Of a stretch of 64,000 nucleotides of DNA, positions 1-10,750 are shown piece after piece. The position numbers were made by a program, and so were the translations under genes. The stretch is from Pardosa pseudoannulata. Taxonomy: Eukaryota > Arthropoda > Arachnida > Araneae > Lycosidae. Numbering within the stretch: position 1 is the stretch's first letter; every line of letters begins with the position of its first letter. The stretch is taken from positions 176,666,827 through 176,730,826 of the forward strand of contig CM063505.1 of NCBI GenBank assembly GCA_032207245.1, written 5' to 3'. Below the pieces are notes generated by a model. The model was not told where the DNA came from, searched no databases, and saw only the letters and a program-made list of their open reading frames with translations.

Positions 1-619
1 AAAGGGTAGGGAAATATTTTTGCGGATGCTGGCATCCATTTTTAAAATTTTTATAAATTTTTTTTTAGTTTCATTTTTATTTTTTTATTTATTTATTTAT
101 TTTTTAAACATTTAAAATTAAAATAATTAAAATAAGAAGAGGAAAATAGGAGATGAAAAGGAAATACTAAGAATAGGAAAGGACCGTAGTTAAATTAATT
201 TGCTAACTTGAAATGAGGAGTAGCTAGCTTCATTGTGGCGCCATCTGGTATCGGCGCATTATGGAGGTTGTATTTAGAAATATATATTGGTTTTTAGATT
301 ATCATTGCATATGTAACAATGAAAAGAAAGATATAAATATAGTTATTATGTTATCGAATAATAAAATTTATAACCATTCTTATAAATCGAAGAAAGTAAC
401 TCCTTTCTTCAAGAAATATAGTGAACTCCAATATAGAAGTATGTTTGTTGAGATAGTGTCTCGTTTTTAATAAACTATGGTTTTTGCGCCTTACTGGTGA
501 ACGGAACATTCTTGCAAGGTTAAAGTGTACATTTAACGGTGAATGGAGGCCGTAAACTCCCCACACCTTTAAACAAACCAGATCTGTATCCTTTTCTAAC
601 CATTGCATATTAAAACTTT
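1..619. other. AT-rich intergenic DNA, no gene seen
   Basis: The short open frames here have no recognisable motif and no codon-like composition. I see no RNA gene and no recognisable repeat before the dinucleotide array begins. Confidence 0.6.
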
Positions 620-632
620 ATATTATATATAT

Positions 633-718
<86 letters not shown>

Positions 719-731
719 GTATATATATATG

Positions 732-767
<36 letters not shown>

Positions 768-846
768 CATATATATATGTATATATATATATATTTTATA
801 ATATATATATACATATATATATGTATATATATATATATAATATATG

Positions 847-877
<31 letters not shown>

Positions 878-959
878 ATGTATATATATATTTATTTATA
901 TATAATATATATGTATATGTATACATATACATATACATATAATATATATATGTATATGT

Positions 960-1003
<44 letters not shown>

Positions 1004-1106
1004 CATATACATATATATATAATATATATATATAATATATATATATATATATACATATATATTATATATATATGTATGTATGTATATGTATATGTATACA
1101 TATATA
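620..1106. repeat. Imperfect (TA)n array with TG/CA interruptions
   Basis: About 490 bases of TA dinucleotides are interrupted by TGTA and TACA steps. Long open frames across it encode only Tyr/Ile/Met strings and are artefacts of the dinucleotide. An LTR-end-like repeat starts exactly where the array stops. Confidence 0.95.
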
Positions 1107-1233
1107 TGTAGTAAGATGAACTTTACGATGGGTGGTTGCAGTCATGGCTCATAAAAATGACACCGTTTTAGTTAAAGACCTTTATTAACAGAACATTGGA
1201 GGACGGGTTCCCTCTTTATTATAGGGACAGGAG
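1107..1233 (-). repeat. LTR-end-like repeat, copy 1
   Basis: This stretch of about 127 bp is repeated with few differences at 3602-3733. Both copies start TGTAGTAAG directly after a dinucleotide array. Read on the minus strand it contains an AATAAAG signal and ends CTTACTACA, as the end of an LTR would. Sequence up to about 1556 is more GC-balanced than its surroundings and may belong to the same element, but the second copy diverges after about 130 bp. Family not recognised. Confidence 0.5.
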
Positions 1234-1556
1234 AAACTGAGAGGTCAGCAAGCATGAAATTATAAGTAACAGGCCCTTAACACCTGGGTCAGCATCTCAG
1301 TCAAAATCTATGGGAAAATCTGCCTCCGATAGCGTGAATCTCCTTTTTGTTTGAATATTTCCTAAATTGTTCGCTAGGGCAATGTAGAGTTATAATTGGT
1401 TAGACCCCTTCTCTGAGGGCGTAAACTGTAGCCCCAGTGGACAATTTAGGTTAGGGGTTAAAAAGGGGAAAGCAAAAGGATGAGGGAATTTTCGCCATTG
1501 ACTTAAGATTTGAAAACCCCTGAGAATTTTCTCGGGCTGTCTTAAGAGTTTTATAT

Positions 1557-2690
1557 AAAACTAGCAATTGTGCCCGTGCTTCGCTACGGTGAACTTAATA
1601 TATTACTTTTAAACAAAGATTTATTTTTCGTGAATAACTCTCTAAATTCGTCACAGTTCAGTTCGAGTCATAGACATGTTTATATATTTCTATCATAAGC
1701 GTATTATAACATTATTCAGTTTTTATAATCGAATTTGTCGTATATTAAATTTGCTCAAACTTTTTTTATTGTAAAATATAAGCTTAACCCTAAATTGCAT
1801 TACTGTATTACTACTGTAAGTTGATTAGCAAAGTTAACAGATCTTGTCATATTACGTGATAGAATAGGAAGCACAGGTTTTGACAGCAACAGTGCTAATT
1901 TTGTTGGTAGTAATAAATGTTTTCCAAAATTAAGGAAATTTATGACAAACCACATAGTTTTGTATGAAACAGAAACACACATTCATATCGACAACCATAT
2001 TATATGAAGATAACATATAAAATGATAGGTTTATTTGGCCATGAGAGTCACTGAAATTTGTACTTTTTGTACTTAGAATATTGTTGATATCATTTGATTG
2101 TAACATAAAAATGAACCAAGAATTAAATTTAAAATTAGTTCTCATATAAAAAATGCTATAATTTGCGTCACATAGAAATGAAAGTGTAATCATTTATATC
2201 TCAAATTTCAGTTCAAATCGAATAGATACTAAGCAGACGATTTTAAATAATATAAAATAAGAAATGAATAAATGAAATATTTAAATGAATGACGTCATAA
2301 TGATAGAAAAATATCATTTCGCCTATTTATTATGTGATGAATTGAACATTTTAATCTCCTGCTTTTAACCGTGGAAAACTGCGTTTAAAACAATTACTTG
2401 AGATGACGTCACATTGCTAGAAATATTGCTTCTTTCACTTAGTTATGATGCGATAAAATTAAAAACTTAATCGTTTGCGTTTAACCGGGGAAAATAATGC
2501 TTGGAATAATGACATGAAATGCTCGAAAAAGGGGGAAGGAATGAATTTCGAACGTTGAAAATTTACAAAAACCTTCCCAGGGATATACCTAAACATTTCC
2601 CAAATTTTCACGGCGATTGGATGCATAGTTTTTGAGTCTATTGAGTACAGACAGACAGACAGACACACACACACAAATCATTTTTTTATA
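1557..2690 (+). repeat. Non-coding interspersed repeat of about 1.1 kb with a (GACA)n tail
   Basis: It opens ACTAGCAATTGTGCCCGTGC and closes near 2640-2670 with a GACA tract running into CA repeats. I know this arrangement as a general type of dispersed non-coding repeat in invertebrate genomes. A related opening (ACTAGCTGATTATGCCCGAC) occurs at 27992, and a shorter trace (ACTAGCTGACAGACAG) at 47472. No protein-coding region is visible. The class (RTE-derived, SINE-like or other) and the exact ends are uncertain. Confidence 0.45.
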
Positions 2691-3031
2691 TAAAATTCCT
2701 ACATTAGTTTCCCAATCTAGTTTACTTTTCCTTACACACACATATATCTATATCTATAACAAAACTAAAAGATTTCCTCAGGAAAATTTAAAAGGGTTGG
2801 AGCACTTAAATTTAAGAAATATTTTATCGATGTAAGCTACATAAAAAGATGTAAAGGAATTATTAATCAGAATACATGTGAAATATCTGTAAAATTTTGC
2901 TGCTATTTCTACATATCTAACGGGGGCATGTCAATATATAGTTATTAAGAAATTAAATGCCCATGCAAATAAGTTTTATGTCCATTCGTGTGTGTTAGTT
3001 TGAACTATAAAATGGAATTTTCTCTATCTAT

Positions 3032-3258
<227 letters not shown>

Positions 3259-3560
3259 TGACAGGTTCCCACTAAACGACACTAGAGTTCTAAGTACATT
3301 TTCATCGCTTTATTTAAATCTCACTAATCATCAATCATCTTCAATGGCGTCGTACATTGGTCGCCTAACTTTTAACAGAGGCAGACTTAGCTGCCACGGG
3401 TAGCCACAGCTCTGTCTGCGGAATGTGCACACTGATCTCTCTGCCCTAGATCACTGCGAATGAGCCGTATTTATGTGGCTAACTCCTCACGCCGCGTCAC
3501 TCTCAGTAAATAATCCTTAATTAAAATCTCTTAAAATTAACCTACAATTTAAATCCTGAC

Positions 3561-3561
<1 letters not shown>
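3259..3561 (-). mobile_element. Probable solo LTR inside a (TA)n array
   Basis: This 303-bp segment is bounded by TGACAGG and CCTGACA, with TA repeats on both sides. Read on the minus strand it begins TGTCAGG, contains AATAAAGCG as a polyadenylation signal and ends CCTGTCA. It has no coding capacity and is clearly richer in GC than its flanks. Those are the features of a solo LTR left after LTR-LTR recombination. The target duplication cannot be defined inside the dinucleotide array. Confidence 0.6.

Positions 3562-3601
<40 letters not shown>
3562..3601. repeat. (TA)n(GT)n array
   Basis: A short compound dinucleotide array between the solo LTR and the next repeat. Confidence 0.95.
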
Positions 3602-3604
<3 letters not shown>

Positions 3605-3733
3605 AGTAAGACGGACTTCACGATGGATGATTGCAGTCATGGCCCATAAAAATGACGCCGTTTTAGTTAAAGACCTTTAGTAACAGAACATTGGAGAACG
3701 GGTTCCAACTTTATTATAGGGGTAGGAGAAACT
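3602..3733 (-). repeat. LTR-end-like repeat, copy 2
   Basis: Homologous to 1107-1233, with the same TGTAGTAAG start directly after a dinucleotide array and the same minus-strand terminal organisation. Similarity stops near 3733, so the copy appears truncated or followed by another insertion. Confidence 0.5.
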
Positions 3734-4250
3734 TTTGTTTTGAAAATACAATTACATATTTTTGAGGTAAGTACACATATTTTGCTTTGAAGAGAAATAT
3801 CGGTACCTAATGAATCTATTCAGCAATTTTTGCTAAAATCTGATTAAAATATCTTTGGATTAAATGTCTTGGCATGAACGTTGGCATTTTTCACGTAGAC
3901 TTTTTTAGTTGTCGTTAGTATGCATGAGCATGAATAGAGAATGCACGTCATGTAGAATGTTCTAAAGGGAAGTAGATACCAAGGCATGTGATAGTAACTT
4001 CTAAGTTGTTATTAGAAGATTTTTCAATCTTCAAAACAGATCGAAATTACCTTGAACATAGGCAATAATGTAAAACGAAATGAGCAAAAAGGGATATCTG
4101 CCCGTTGAAGAATTTTAAAAGCATCCTATATGCACTTGTTACAAGAAAATGAAAGTTTGTGAAAGTAAAACATGTTTAAGAGCGTCTTACGGATTTCATC
4201 TGATAAGATTCACGTGAGTTGCTAATGGCGAATGCTATGCTCCAGAAACG
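3734..4250. other. Unassigned non-coding DNA
   Basis: No open frame with protein character, no recognisable repeat end and no RNA gene seen between the LTR-like fragment and the tandem array. Confidence 0.5.
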
Positions 4251-4252
4251 TG

Positions 4253-5500
4253 TGAAACGTGATTATGCATTTATTGCAACTTCAAATGTTCAAACTGTAA
4301 TATCCAGACCTTCGGATACCAGCGGTGTACCTAAACAATATCTGATGAAGAAATAAAAAAAGTTAAGTGTCTTAAAATATTTAAGTAACTGAAAAAGTTA
4401 AAAACAAAATCAGAAATATTTTTTTACTTTAATTATTTTCAAAAATTATTTTAAGCTTTAAAAGGTTTTTGAAATACAGTTAGATCAGAGATTGTGAAAT
4501 TGAAACGTGATGATGCATTTATTGCAACCTCAAATGTTCAAACTGTAATTTCCAGACCTTTGGATACCAGCGGTGTATCTAAAGAATATCTGATAAAGAA
4601 ATAAAAAAAAGTTAAGTGTCTTAAAATATTTAAGTAACTGAAAAAGTTAAAAACAAAAGCAGAAATAATTTTTTTAATTTAATTATTTTCAAAAATTATT
4701 TTAAACTTAAAAAGGTTTTTGAAATACAGTTAGATCAGAGATTGTGAAATTGAAACGTGATGATGCATTTATTGCAACCTCAAATGTTCAAACTGTAATT
4801 TCCAGACCTTTGGATACCAGCGGTGTATCTAAACAATATCTGATGAAGAAATAAAAAAAGTTAAGTGTCTTAAAATATTTAAGTAACTGAAAAAGTTAAA
4901 AACAAAATCAGAAATATTTTTTTACTTTAATTATTTTCAAAAAATATTTTAAGCTTTAAAAGGTTTTTGAAATACAGTTAGATCAGAGATTGTGAAATTG
5001 AAACGTGATGATGCATTTATTGCAACCTCAAATGTTCAAACTGTAATTTCCAGACCTTTGGATACCAGCGGTGTATCTAAAGAATATCTGATAAAGAAAT
5101 AAAAAAAAGTTAAGTGTCTTAAAATATTTAAGTAACTGAAAAAGTTAAAAACAAAAGCAGAAATAATTTTTTTAATTTAATTATTTTCAAAAATTATTTT
5201 AAACTTAAAAAGGTTTTTGAAATACAGTTAGATCAGAGATTGTGAAATTGAAACGTGATGATGCATTTATTGCAACCTCAAATGTTCAAACTGTAATTTC
5301 CAGACCTTTGGATACCAGCGGTGTATCTAAACAATATCTGATGAAGAAATAAAAAAGTTAAGAGTCTTAAAATATTTAAGTAACTAAAAAAGTTAAAAAC
5401 AAAAAAGCAGAAATAATTTTTTTTAATTTAATTATTTTCAAAAGTTATTTTAAACTTAAAAATGTTTTTGAAATACAGTTAGATCAGAGGTTATGAAAGA
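4253..5500. repeat. Tandem repeat, about 248-bp unit, five copies, dimeric order
   Basis: Five head-to-tail units start near 4255, 4503, 4751, 4999 and 5248, each opening GAAACGTGATGATGCATTTA (copy 1 has one change). Copies 1 and 3 share one set of variants (ACAATATCTGATGAAG and AAATCAGAAATA). Copies 2 and 4 share another (AGAATATCTGATAAAG and AAAGCAGAAATAA). This gives an A-B-A-B order with a period of about 496 bp. Copy 5 mixes features of both. No protein is encoded. Confidence 0.9.
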
Positions 5501-6100
5501 GCAACTAGTGAACAATTTCTTGGTGAAATAAACATTCATTGTTATCATACAATTTTGCTATCTGTTGGGATAATATTTTTAAATAAAGTCGTTGTTAAAT
5601 CCCCCTTGAGAATCTGTAGAGGGTGCTTCTCGAATTGAATGTGGAGAAAGGACCCCATAGGTTTTACCTGATTGTCGGGGAGAATTGCTGCCTTAGCTGC
5701 ATTGTAATTTCCAGACCTTTGGATATCAGAGGTGTATCTAAAAAATATCTGATAAAGAAATGAAAAAGTTAAGTGTTTTAAAATATTTAAGTAATTGAAA
5801 AAGTTAAAAACAAAAAGGCAGAAATATTTTTTTAATTTAATTATTTTCAAAAATTATTTTAAACTTAAAAAGGTTTATGGAACACAGACCAGAGTTTGTG
5901 AAAGTGCAACCCGTAAACAATTTCTTGATGAAATAAACAGTTATTATTATCATACAATTTTGTTATCGGTTGGGATAATACTTTAAAATGAAATCGATGT
6001 TAAAGCCCCCTTGAGAATCTGTAGAGAGAGCTCCTCGAATTTAATGTGGGGAGAGGACCTCATATGTTTTTGCCCTATTGTCGAGGAGAATTGCTGCCTT
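5290..6100. repeat. Two longer repeat units, about 400 bp each, joined to the tandem array
   Basis: The core of the 248-bp repeat recurs at about 5290-5480 and 5700-5870. Each time it is followed by the same tail of about 220 bp (5481-5700 and 5871-6100), containing GATTGTCGGGGAGAATTGC or its close variant. The tail is absent from the four upstream units, so the 248-bp array looks like an internal amplification of a longer dispersed repeat. Confidence 0.7.
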
Positions 6101-6299
6101 GGCAATAGGAGTAAGACCAGCCTTGCGCCTTCTACTTTTGCTAAGTTTTAAATGAACCAGTGTATTTGCTTCATTTACTTACTTTTTGGGATCTTATGAT
6201 TTTTTGAACCCATCGCTGAGCTATCTACAGACGTTGCTCTTAATAATTTATATTTATATAGTCATTGTTTTACAATATCACCCAAATCATCATCATACC
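6101..6299. other. Unassigned non-coding DNA
   Basis: Continues from the repeat tail. No gene features seen. Confidence 0.5.
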
Positions 6300-6325
6300 C
6301 CCTCTTCTACTTCTGGTTATACTAT

Positions 6326-6779
6326 TGTGACGACTTCAGTGTTCTCGAGTGATGAGGTAGCGTGAAGAAGGATCACAGTCACGATAAAATTGGAAATCCC
6401 TTTTATTTCTTGAGTAAATACGGCTATATACAAGGGGATTCTAATCTCCCAAAACGAGTCGAAATGCAAAGGATTGTCGCCTGCATAGCATCACAACGAC
6501 GATCACAGTCGAAAGACAAGAGATTAAATAATCTCACACAACTGGGGGGGGGGGGCTTTTCTAAGGTGCAATGTAAACCCAATTTATCCCCCGTTCGGTA
6601 TCAGACTCTGCCGCTCCCTATATGAACGGACTTTACGAATCTTCCGAACTTAATCACTAGAAAGATGGCTCCGGTCAAAAGACGCGAAAGCCTTCACGAG
6701 GTCAAAGCACCTACTTAAAAAAATGTCGAAAAATTCTAAACTTTTTATACCTAGGGGGTCAGTTACGGTCCCGCCAACC

Positions 6780-6813
<34 letters not shown>

Positions 6814-7069
6814 TTAAGATTCCAGTTACTTGAGAACTCCATCTAAGGTTTTAGCTGAATCCTCATTCGTTGGCTGTTCCGATAGCGGCTTCTCCAGGCA
6901 ATCCTCCGTGGGTCATTACCAGCAACCGATCAGGGCGTAACACCTATTCATCTGAACTGTCACCATCCCAGACACACTGTCGCTGCGCTCTTGTAGCCAG
7001 TCGGAACAGGAGGCTTCAAATCAGTTGACTTCGGTCGTTAGTTCTGGACAAAGGGGGGGGGCCTTCACA
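6326..7069 (-). mobile_element. LTR-like TG...CA insertion of 744 bp flanked by a 26-bp direct repeat
   Basis: The segment starts TGTGACGAC and ends CCTTCACA. It is bounded exactly by direct repeats at 6300-6325 and 7070-7095 that match at 25 of 26 positions. On the minus strand it would run TGTGAAGG to GTCGTCACA with an AATAAAAGGG polyadenylation-type signal, as in a solo LTR. A T tract lies inside at 6781-6811. The LTR interpretation fits the ends, but a 26-bp target duplication is far longer than the 4-6 bp usual for LTR elements, so the origin is open. Confidence 0.45.
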
Positions 7070-7101
7070 CCCTCTTCTACTTCTGGTTAGACTATGGTCA
7101 G

Positions 7102-7281
7102 GTTTGGTGTGATTTGGAGAGCCACTGTCTACCGTTTTGATCACGAAGGCTAATGAGACCGGGACCTACTGCTTAAAGCCGATTACAAACGGCTACCAAC
7201 ATCCATGCCAGCAGCAGGATTCATACCCGCGAGCATCAGTACCGAAGAGCAGCGCTCTACCATTCGTCCATCATTCTCCTG
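7102..7281 (-). mobile_element. tRNA-derived SINE, minus orientation
   Basis: Reverse-complement similarity to the SINE at 18316-18480 runs along the whole length: the tail TAATGAGACC, the middle CCTACTGCTTAAAGCC and the tRNA head with a B-box-like GGATTCATACCC. It is flanked by GACTATGGTCAG at 7090-7101 and GACTGTGGTCAG at 7282-7293, a 12-bp target duplication with one difference. It is non-coding and depends on LINE machinery supplied elsewhere. Confidence 0.75.
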
Positions 7282-7293
7282 GACTGTGGTCAG

Positions 7294-7810
7294 ACTTTAT
7301 TTCCGATCACTATGAATTGTGCTACATTTGCCTTAAATTAAGCAAAAATTTAGATCATGAATAACTGATATTAATTGTATTTGAATTAATATCAGTCTTT
7401 TTTTCAATCTTCGAATTAACATATTTTTTAGGCCAATCTGAAGGTTACATCCTCGAAATATAAGCAACTTCATACATCTCTATGCAGTACGTTGTAATTT
7501 TTTTAGACATTTGTTTAAAATCTTTTAACACCAAGTTAGTGTATTACATTAAATATAAATATTTTTGTTTTGTATTAAAGAGTTTTTATTTAAAAAATTA
7601 AACAGCCAACAACATTAGCAACTAGACATACTTCTACTGTTAATTAAATTACTCAACAAAAGTACTATAAAAATGTAGTTATTATTTATTACTTTTACCC
7701 ATTGGGATGCACTTTTCAACAAAACAAAACTGCGTGGAAATATCAATTTTTGGTTGTACCTATTTCATAGAAGTAAATATATAACTAACAAAACTGTGTA
7801 TATTAGTTTT
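7294..7810. other. AT-rich non-coding DNA with a short palindrome
   Basis: No gene seen. A perfect 13-bp inverted repeat lies at 7364-7376 and 7384-7396, just outside the SINE. Confidence 0.5.
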
Positions 7811-7823
7811 AAATATATATGTA

Positions 7824-7868
<45 letters not shown>
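7811..7868. repeat. (TA)n(GT)n array
   Basis: A compound dinucleotide array directly left of the tRNA-like fragment. Confidence 0.95.
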
Positions 7869-7872
<4 letters not shown>

Positions 7873-7882
7873 CTAAAAGAGG

Positions 7883-7936
7883 GGTAATTGGAAATCTATT
7901 GGGGTTTCCTCGCGTAGGTTCGAATCCTACTGACTG
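7883..7936 (+). pseudogene. 3' half of a serine-tRNA-like sequence
   Basis: From the anticodon arm onward this resembles a serine tRNA: GGAAATCTATTGGGG, a long variable arm, the T-arm B box GGTTCGAATCC and a closing TACTGACTG. The D arm and 5' acceptor strand are missing. They are replaced by AGGTCTAAAAGAGGGG, which resembles the terminal sequence of the LTR at 9574-9922 read in reverse. It cannot fold as a whole tRNA, so it is a fragment or part of a chimeric retroposed sequence. Confidence 0.5.
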
Positions 7937-8453
7937 AAATGTAATCCTTTTTTTTATAAACTCCTTGACAGATCAACAGCGGAGAGAGATCAACAGTTAG
8001 CAGTAATAAAAATGCAGTCGAGGTCGACATTGAAGAGAACGGCACAAGTTTAATTGAAACTGTATTCCAGAGCAGCTACAACGGACATCTATTCTACTGA
8101 TCACAGACAAAGAAAAACCACAGCGATCACTCTGATCGAACAAAGGTGCACCCAAGAGCGAAGACAGAAAGAATTTTCCCATGGTAAAAAAAAAAAAAAA
8201 AAAAAAAAACTTAATAAGCGAAATAAATGCAAGATCAGTAAAAACTGGGAGCCATTTGCTGGTGACAGCTGGGAAACGTGCTGAATTAAAGAAAGTTTAC
8301 ATTTTTAGGATAGAAAGCTTTTTGAAGAATGTTAAGTGGAAAAAGCTCCCTTGATTAAACTATTTAGAGGCTGTGAAAAAGATTTAAAGGAATTAGAATG
8401 GAAGAGAGGAGGTTTTTAAGGAAATATTAAAGTTAAATAATTTTGATACATTA
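7937..8453. other. Non-coding DNA with an internal A tract
   Basis: A run of about 22 A residues lies at 8187-8209. The GC-richer stretch before it (about 7970-8185) ends in that tract like a retroposed sequence, but I do not recognise its family. Confidence 0.4.
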
Positions 8454-8462
8454 CACACACAA

Positions 8463-8557
<95 letters not shown>

Positions 8558-8572
8558 TAGATATAGATATAA
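8454..8572. repeat. (CA)n(TA)n(GATA)n array
   Basis: ACACAC units run into TA units and then GATATAGATA, a compound microsatellite. Confidence 0.97.
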
Positions 8573-9129
8573 TAAGGGTTTTTTTTTTCCTTTTTTCTCA
8601 GTTGCAGCTCGCTAGCCCACGTTTTCAAAATAATCAAAAATTTAATTTTATCAAATTTCTGCATATATATCCCGCATACATCAAATTTAATAACATCTGT
8701 TCCTTTAAAAAGGAAGAAAAAATCGATGGATCGTGGTGATTTCAATGGGTATATATTTTTTTTTTCACTTTCTTTTGAGCCAGACGCATACTGCCACCTA
8801 GTGCAACGCAACAGCATTAATTTTGTTGCGTTTCTTCCGGAAGTCGTAAGAATTCGATCCTTTTAAGATTGTACAAGTCACCGCTTGGTTTTCATATTTA
8901 TTATATTATACATAAAAAATTATGGCTTCTCTCCTTTATACCTTATATTTATATATACTCAACCCTATTTTTTCCTTTATATCTTACATTTATATATACT
9001 CAACCTTGTTTAAGTGGTCTAGCAGTCTTGTCACCCAGGACAAAAAAAAAATAAATAAATAAATAAAATGCCATCCCTTTTTCTCACGATAAAAATTACT
9101 ACTGAGCAATTCGTTCAAACCCCCCCCCC

Positions 9130-9176
<47 letters not shown>

Positions 9177-9506
9177 CTATATATGTGTATACATATTGGA
9201 TAAAAAGTCGTCGTTACGCCATGAAAGTTAACAGCAAAATTTGAATATAAAATTGTAGAATTCGTTGAAAGAATCCGCCTACCAAGAGGGGGACGGTGGC
9301 TAACAATCGAATTAAGTTCCTTAAAGCAGTTATATAAGGTTAGTTGAGTTAAACAGAAATTAAGTTGGTATCTTGCAGTAGCCAAAGGTTACCAGAATTA
9401 AAAAAGAAACACAGATTTTCGCTGAAGATTGTCATTTTTTTAGATATACAACCTCGAGAAATTTATTTTAGACTATAATCATTAGTTAAGTTGGTTAAAG
9501 TATCAT

Positions 9507-9507
<1 letters not shown>
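8573..9507. other. Non-coding DNA including a C10-A41 tract
   Basis: No gene seen. A C10 run followed by about 41 A residues sits at 9121-9171. Short open frames across it are homopolymer artefacts. Confidence 0.5.

Positions 9508-9569
<62 letters not shown>
9508..9569. repeat. (TA)n array
   Basis: A pure TA array on the left flank of the solo LTR at 9574. Confidence 0.95.
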
Positions 9570-9573
<4 letters not shown>

Positions 9574-9574
<1 letters not shown>

Positions 9575-9918
9575 GTAATGGTCCAGTGTTAAGGCGAATG
9601 GAATAATTAGTCCTTCGTAGTAAAAACACTTCTTTATTTAGTTTGGATTTCCCGTTTCAGGTCCGGCTTGCTCGATTTTCATTTATTCGTGGCGAAGCTA
9701 AACGTGGAAAGGTGTTGACAGCTCCATGTCCACGCGCTAACTGAACTTCTCGCTTGATTAGTCAACTACTTCCTGTGAAATATCTCTACGCCTGACCGCA
9801 TTACTCCAAAAGGTTACGCAAGCGTGGGTATTTTTCATTTATTTATTATTATAAAAGAGTCCCTTTTTTAAAATCGTTTATAACTCACGTAATTTCCAAC
9901 TACCCCTTTTTTAGACCT

Positions 9919-9922
<4 letters not shown>
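9574..9922 (-). mobile_element. Probable solo LTR between (TA)n arrays
   Basis: This 349-bp segment begins TGTAATGG and ends CCTGACA, with (TA)n on both sides. Read on the minus strand it begins TGTCAGGTCTAAAAAAGGGG, contains AATAAAGAAG as a polyadenylation signal and ends CCATTACA. No coding capacity. Its minus-strand start shares the TGTCAGG terminus with the 3259-3561 element but the rest differs. Confidence 0.6.
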
Positions 9923-9984
<62 letters not shown>

Positions 9985-10028
9985 TATAGATATATGATAT
10001 AAGAGAGAGAGAGAGAGAGAGAGAGAGA
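9923..10028. repeat. (TA)n followed by (GA)n
   Basis: A TA array with GATA steps, followed by about 14 GA units ending near 10028. Confidence 0.95.
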
Positions 10029-10468
10029 TCGATAGATAACCAATTAAATAAACTGAGCCAAATTACCGTTCCTAAAATTTGCCGCATCTAAATACGATCA
10101 TATTTTTTTTCTTCTTTCTCCCTCCCCTCCTTTATTTTGTACAGAACATATAAAAAATATATCTTAAAAATGTAAGATGTTTTAAGATAATATAAGTTCT
10201 TAACATCCTTTTTGGAGTCTACAAAGGAAATAGAACATTTAATAATATTTGAGTGTGTAAATTCATTTTTTCTGTATTTGAAAACCAATTTTTAGCTATA
10301 TCCTTGATGTTTTGATCTACATATTTTCTATGTGACATTTTATTTCTATAAACCACATACAAAAATTTAAAATGTTACAAACAAATATATTTTACAGCTA
10401 CTTGTGAAGTTTCGGGACATTTTTTGTGCGTATTCTTTTATGCAGTTCCTATAGCCTGCATAGAAACA
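10029..10468. other. AT-rich DNA up to the gypsy insertion
   Basis: No gene or repeat recognised. The pre-insertion site of the Ty3/gypsy element lies at its right edge. Confidence 0.5.
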
Positions 10469-10472
10469 GTTT

Positions 10473-10684
10473 TGTAACGGTAACATTTTGATATGTCAGC
10501 AGAAGTTTCTGTTTTAGCGAGTGGCAACAAAAAAGAGTTGTTATTGCGATAGCGTGGTTGTTTTGAGTTAGTAAAAGATAGCGTCAGTTTTAACAGAATA
10601 AAATATGCTTTTTTGTGTGAGTAAAATGTGGTGATTATGACATGCACACACACTGCTTATCAAATATAAAGATCTCCCACTACA
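10473..10684 (+). repeat. 5' LTR of the Ty3/gypsy element
   Basis: 212 bp, starting TGTAACGG and ending CACTACA. It contains AATAAAATATG as a likely polyadenylation signal. It is identical to the 3' LTR except that its A run has six rather than seven A residues. Confidence 0.93.
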
Positions 10685-10686
10685 AC

Positions 10687-10695
10687 TGGTGACCC
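10687..10695 (+). promoter_or_regulatory. Primer binding site, tRNA-Trp type
   Basis: TGGTGACCC starts two bases after the 5' LTR and is complementary to the 3' end (GGGTCACCA) of animal nuclear tRNA-Trp. The following bases (GATTT) match only if one C is skipped. A tRNA-Trp primer is a known trait of the CsRn1 clade. Confidence 0.7.
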
Positions 10696-10750
10696 GATTT
10701 ATTTACTTTTCGTCATTTTGGATTTTGCAACCTGTTAACGATATCTAACA

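Noticed and set aside
603..1111. Long open frames on both strands encoding Tyr/Ile/Met repeats
   Set aside because: They are translations of (TA)n and related dinucleotide repeats. The same applies at 2988-3282 and 27343-27924.
2632..2700. CRISPR-like or coding repeat from the GACA tract
   Set aside because: It is a simple tetranucleotide repeat without spacers, in an animal genome.
8416..8817. Minus-strand frame of 133 codons
   Set aside because: Half is microsatellite and the rest resembles non-coding repeat sequence.
8990..9385. Minus-strand frame of 131 codons with a run of Phe
   Set aside because: The Phe run is the reverse of an A tract and the rest has no motif or splice context.
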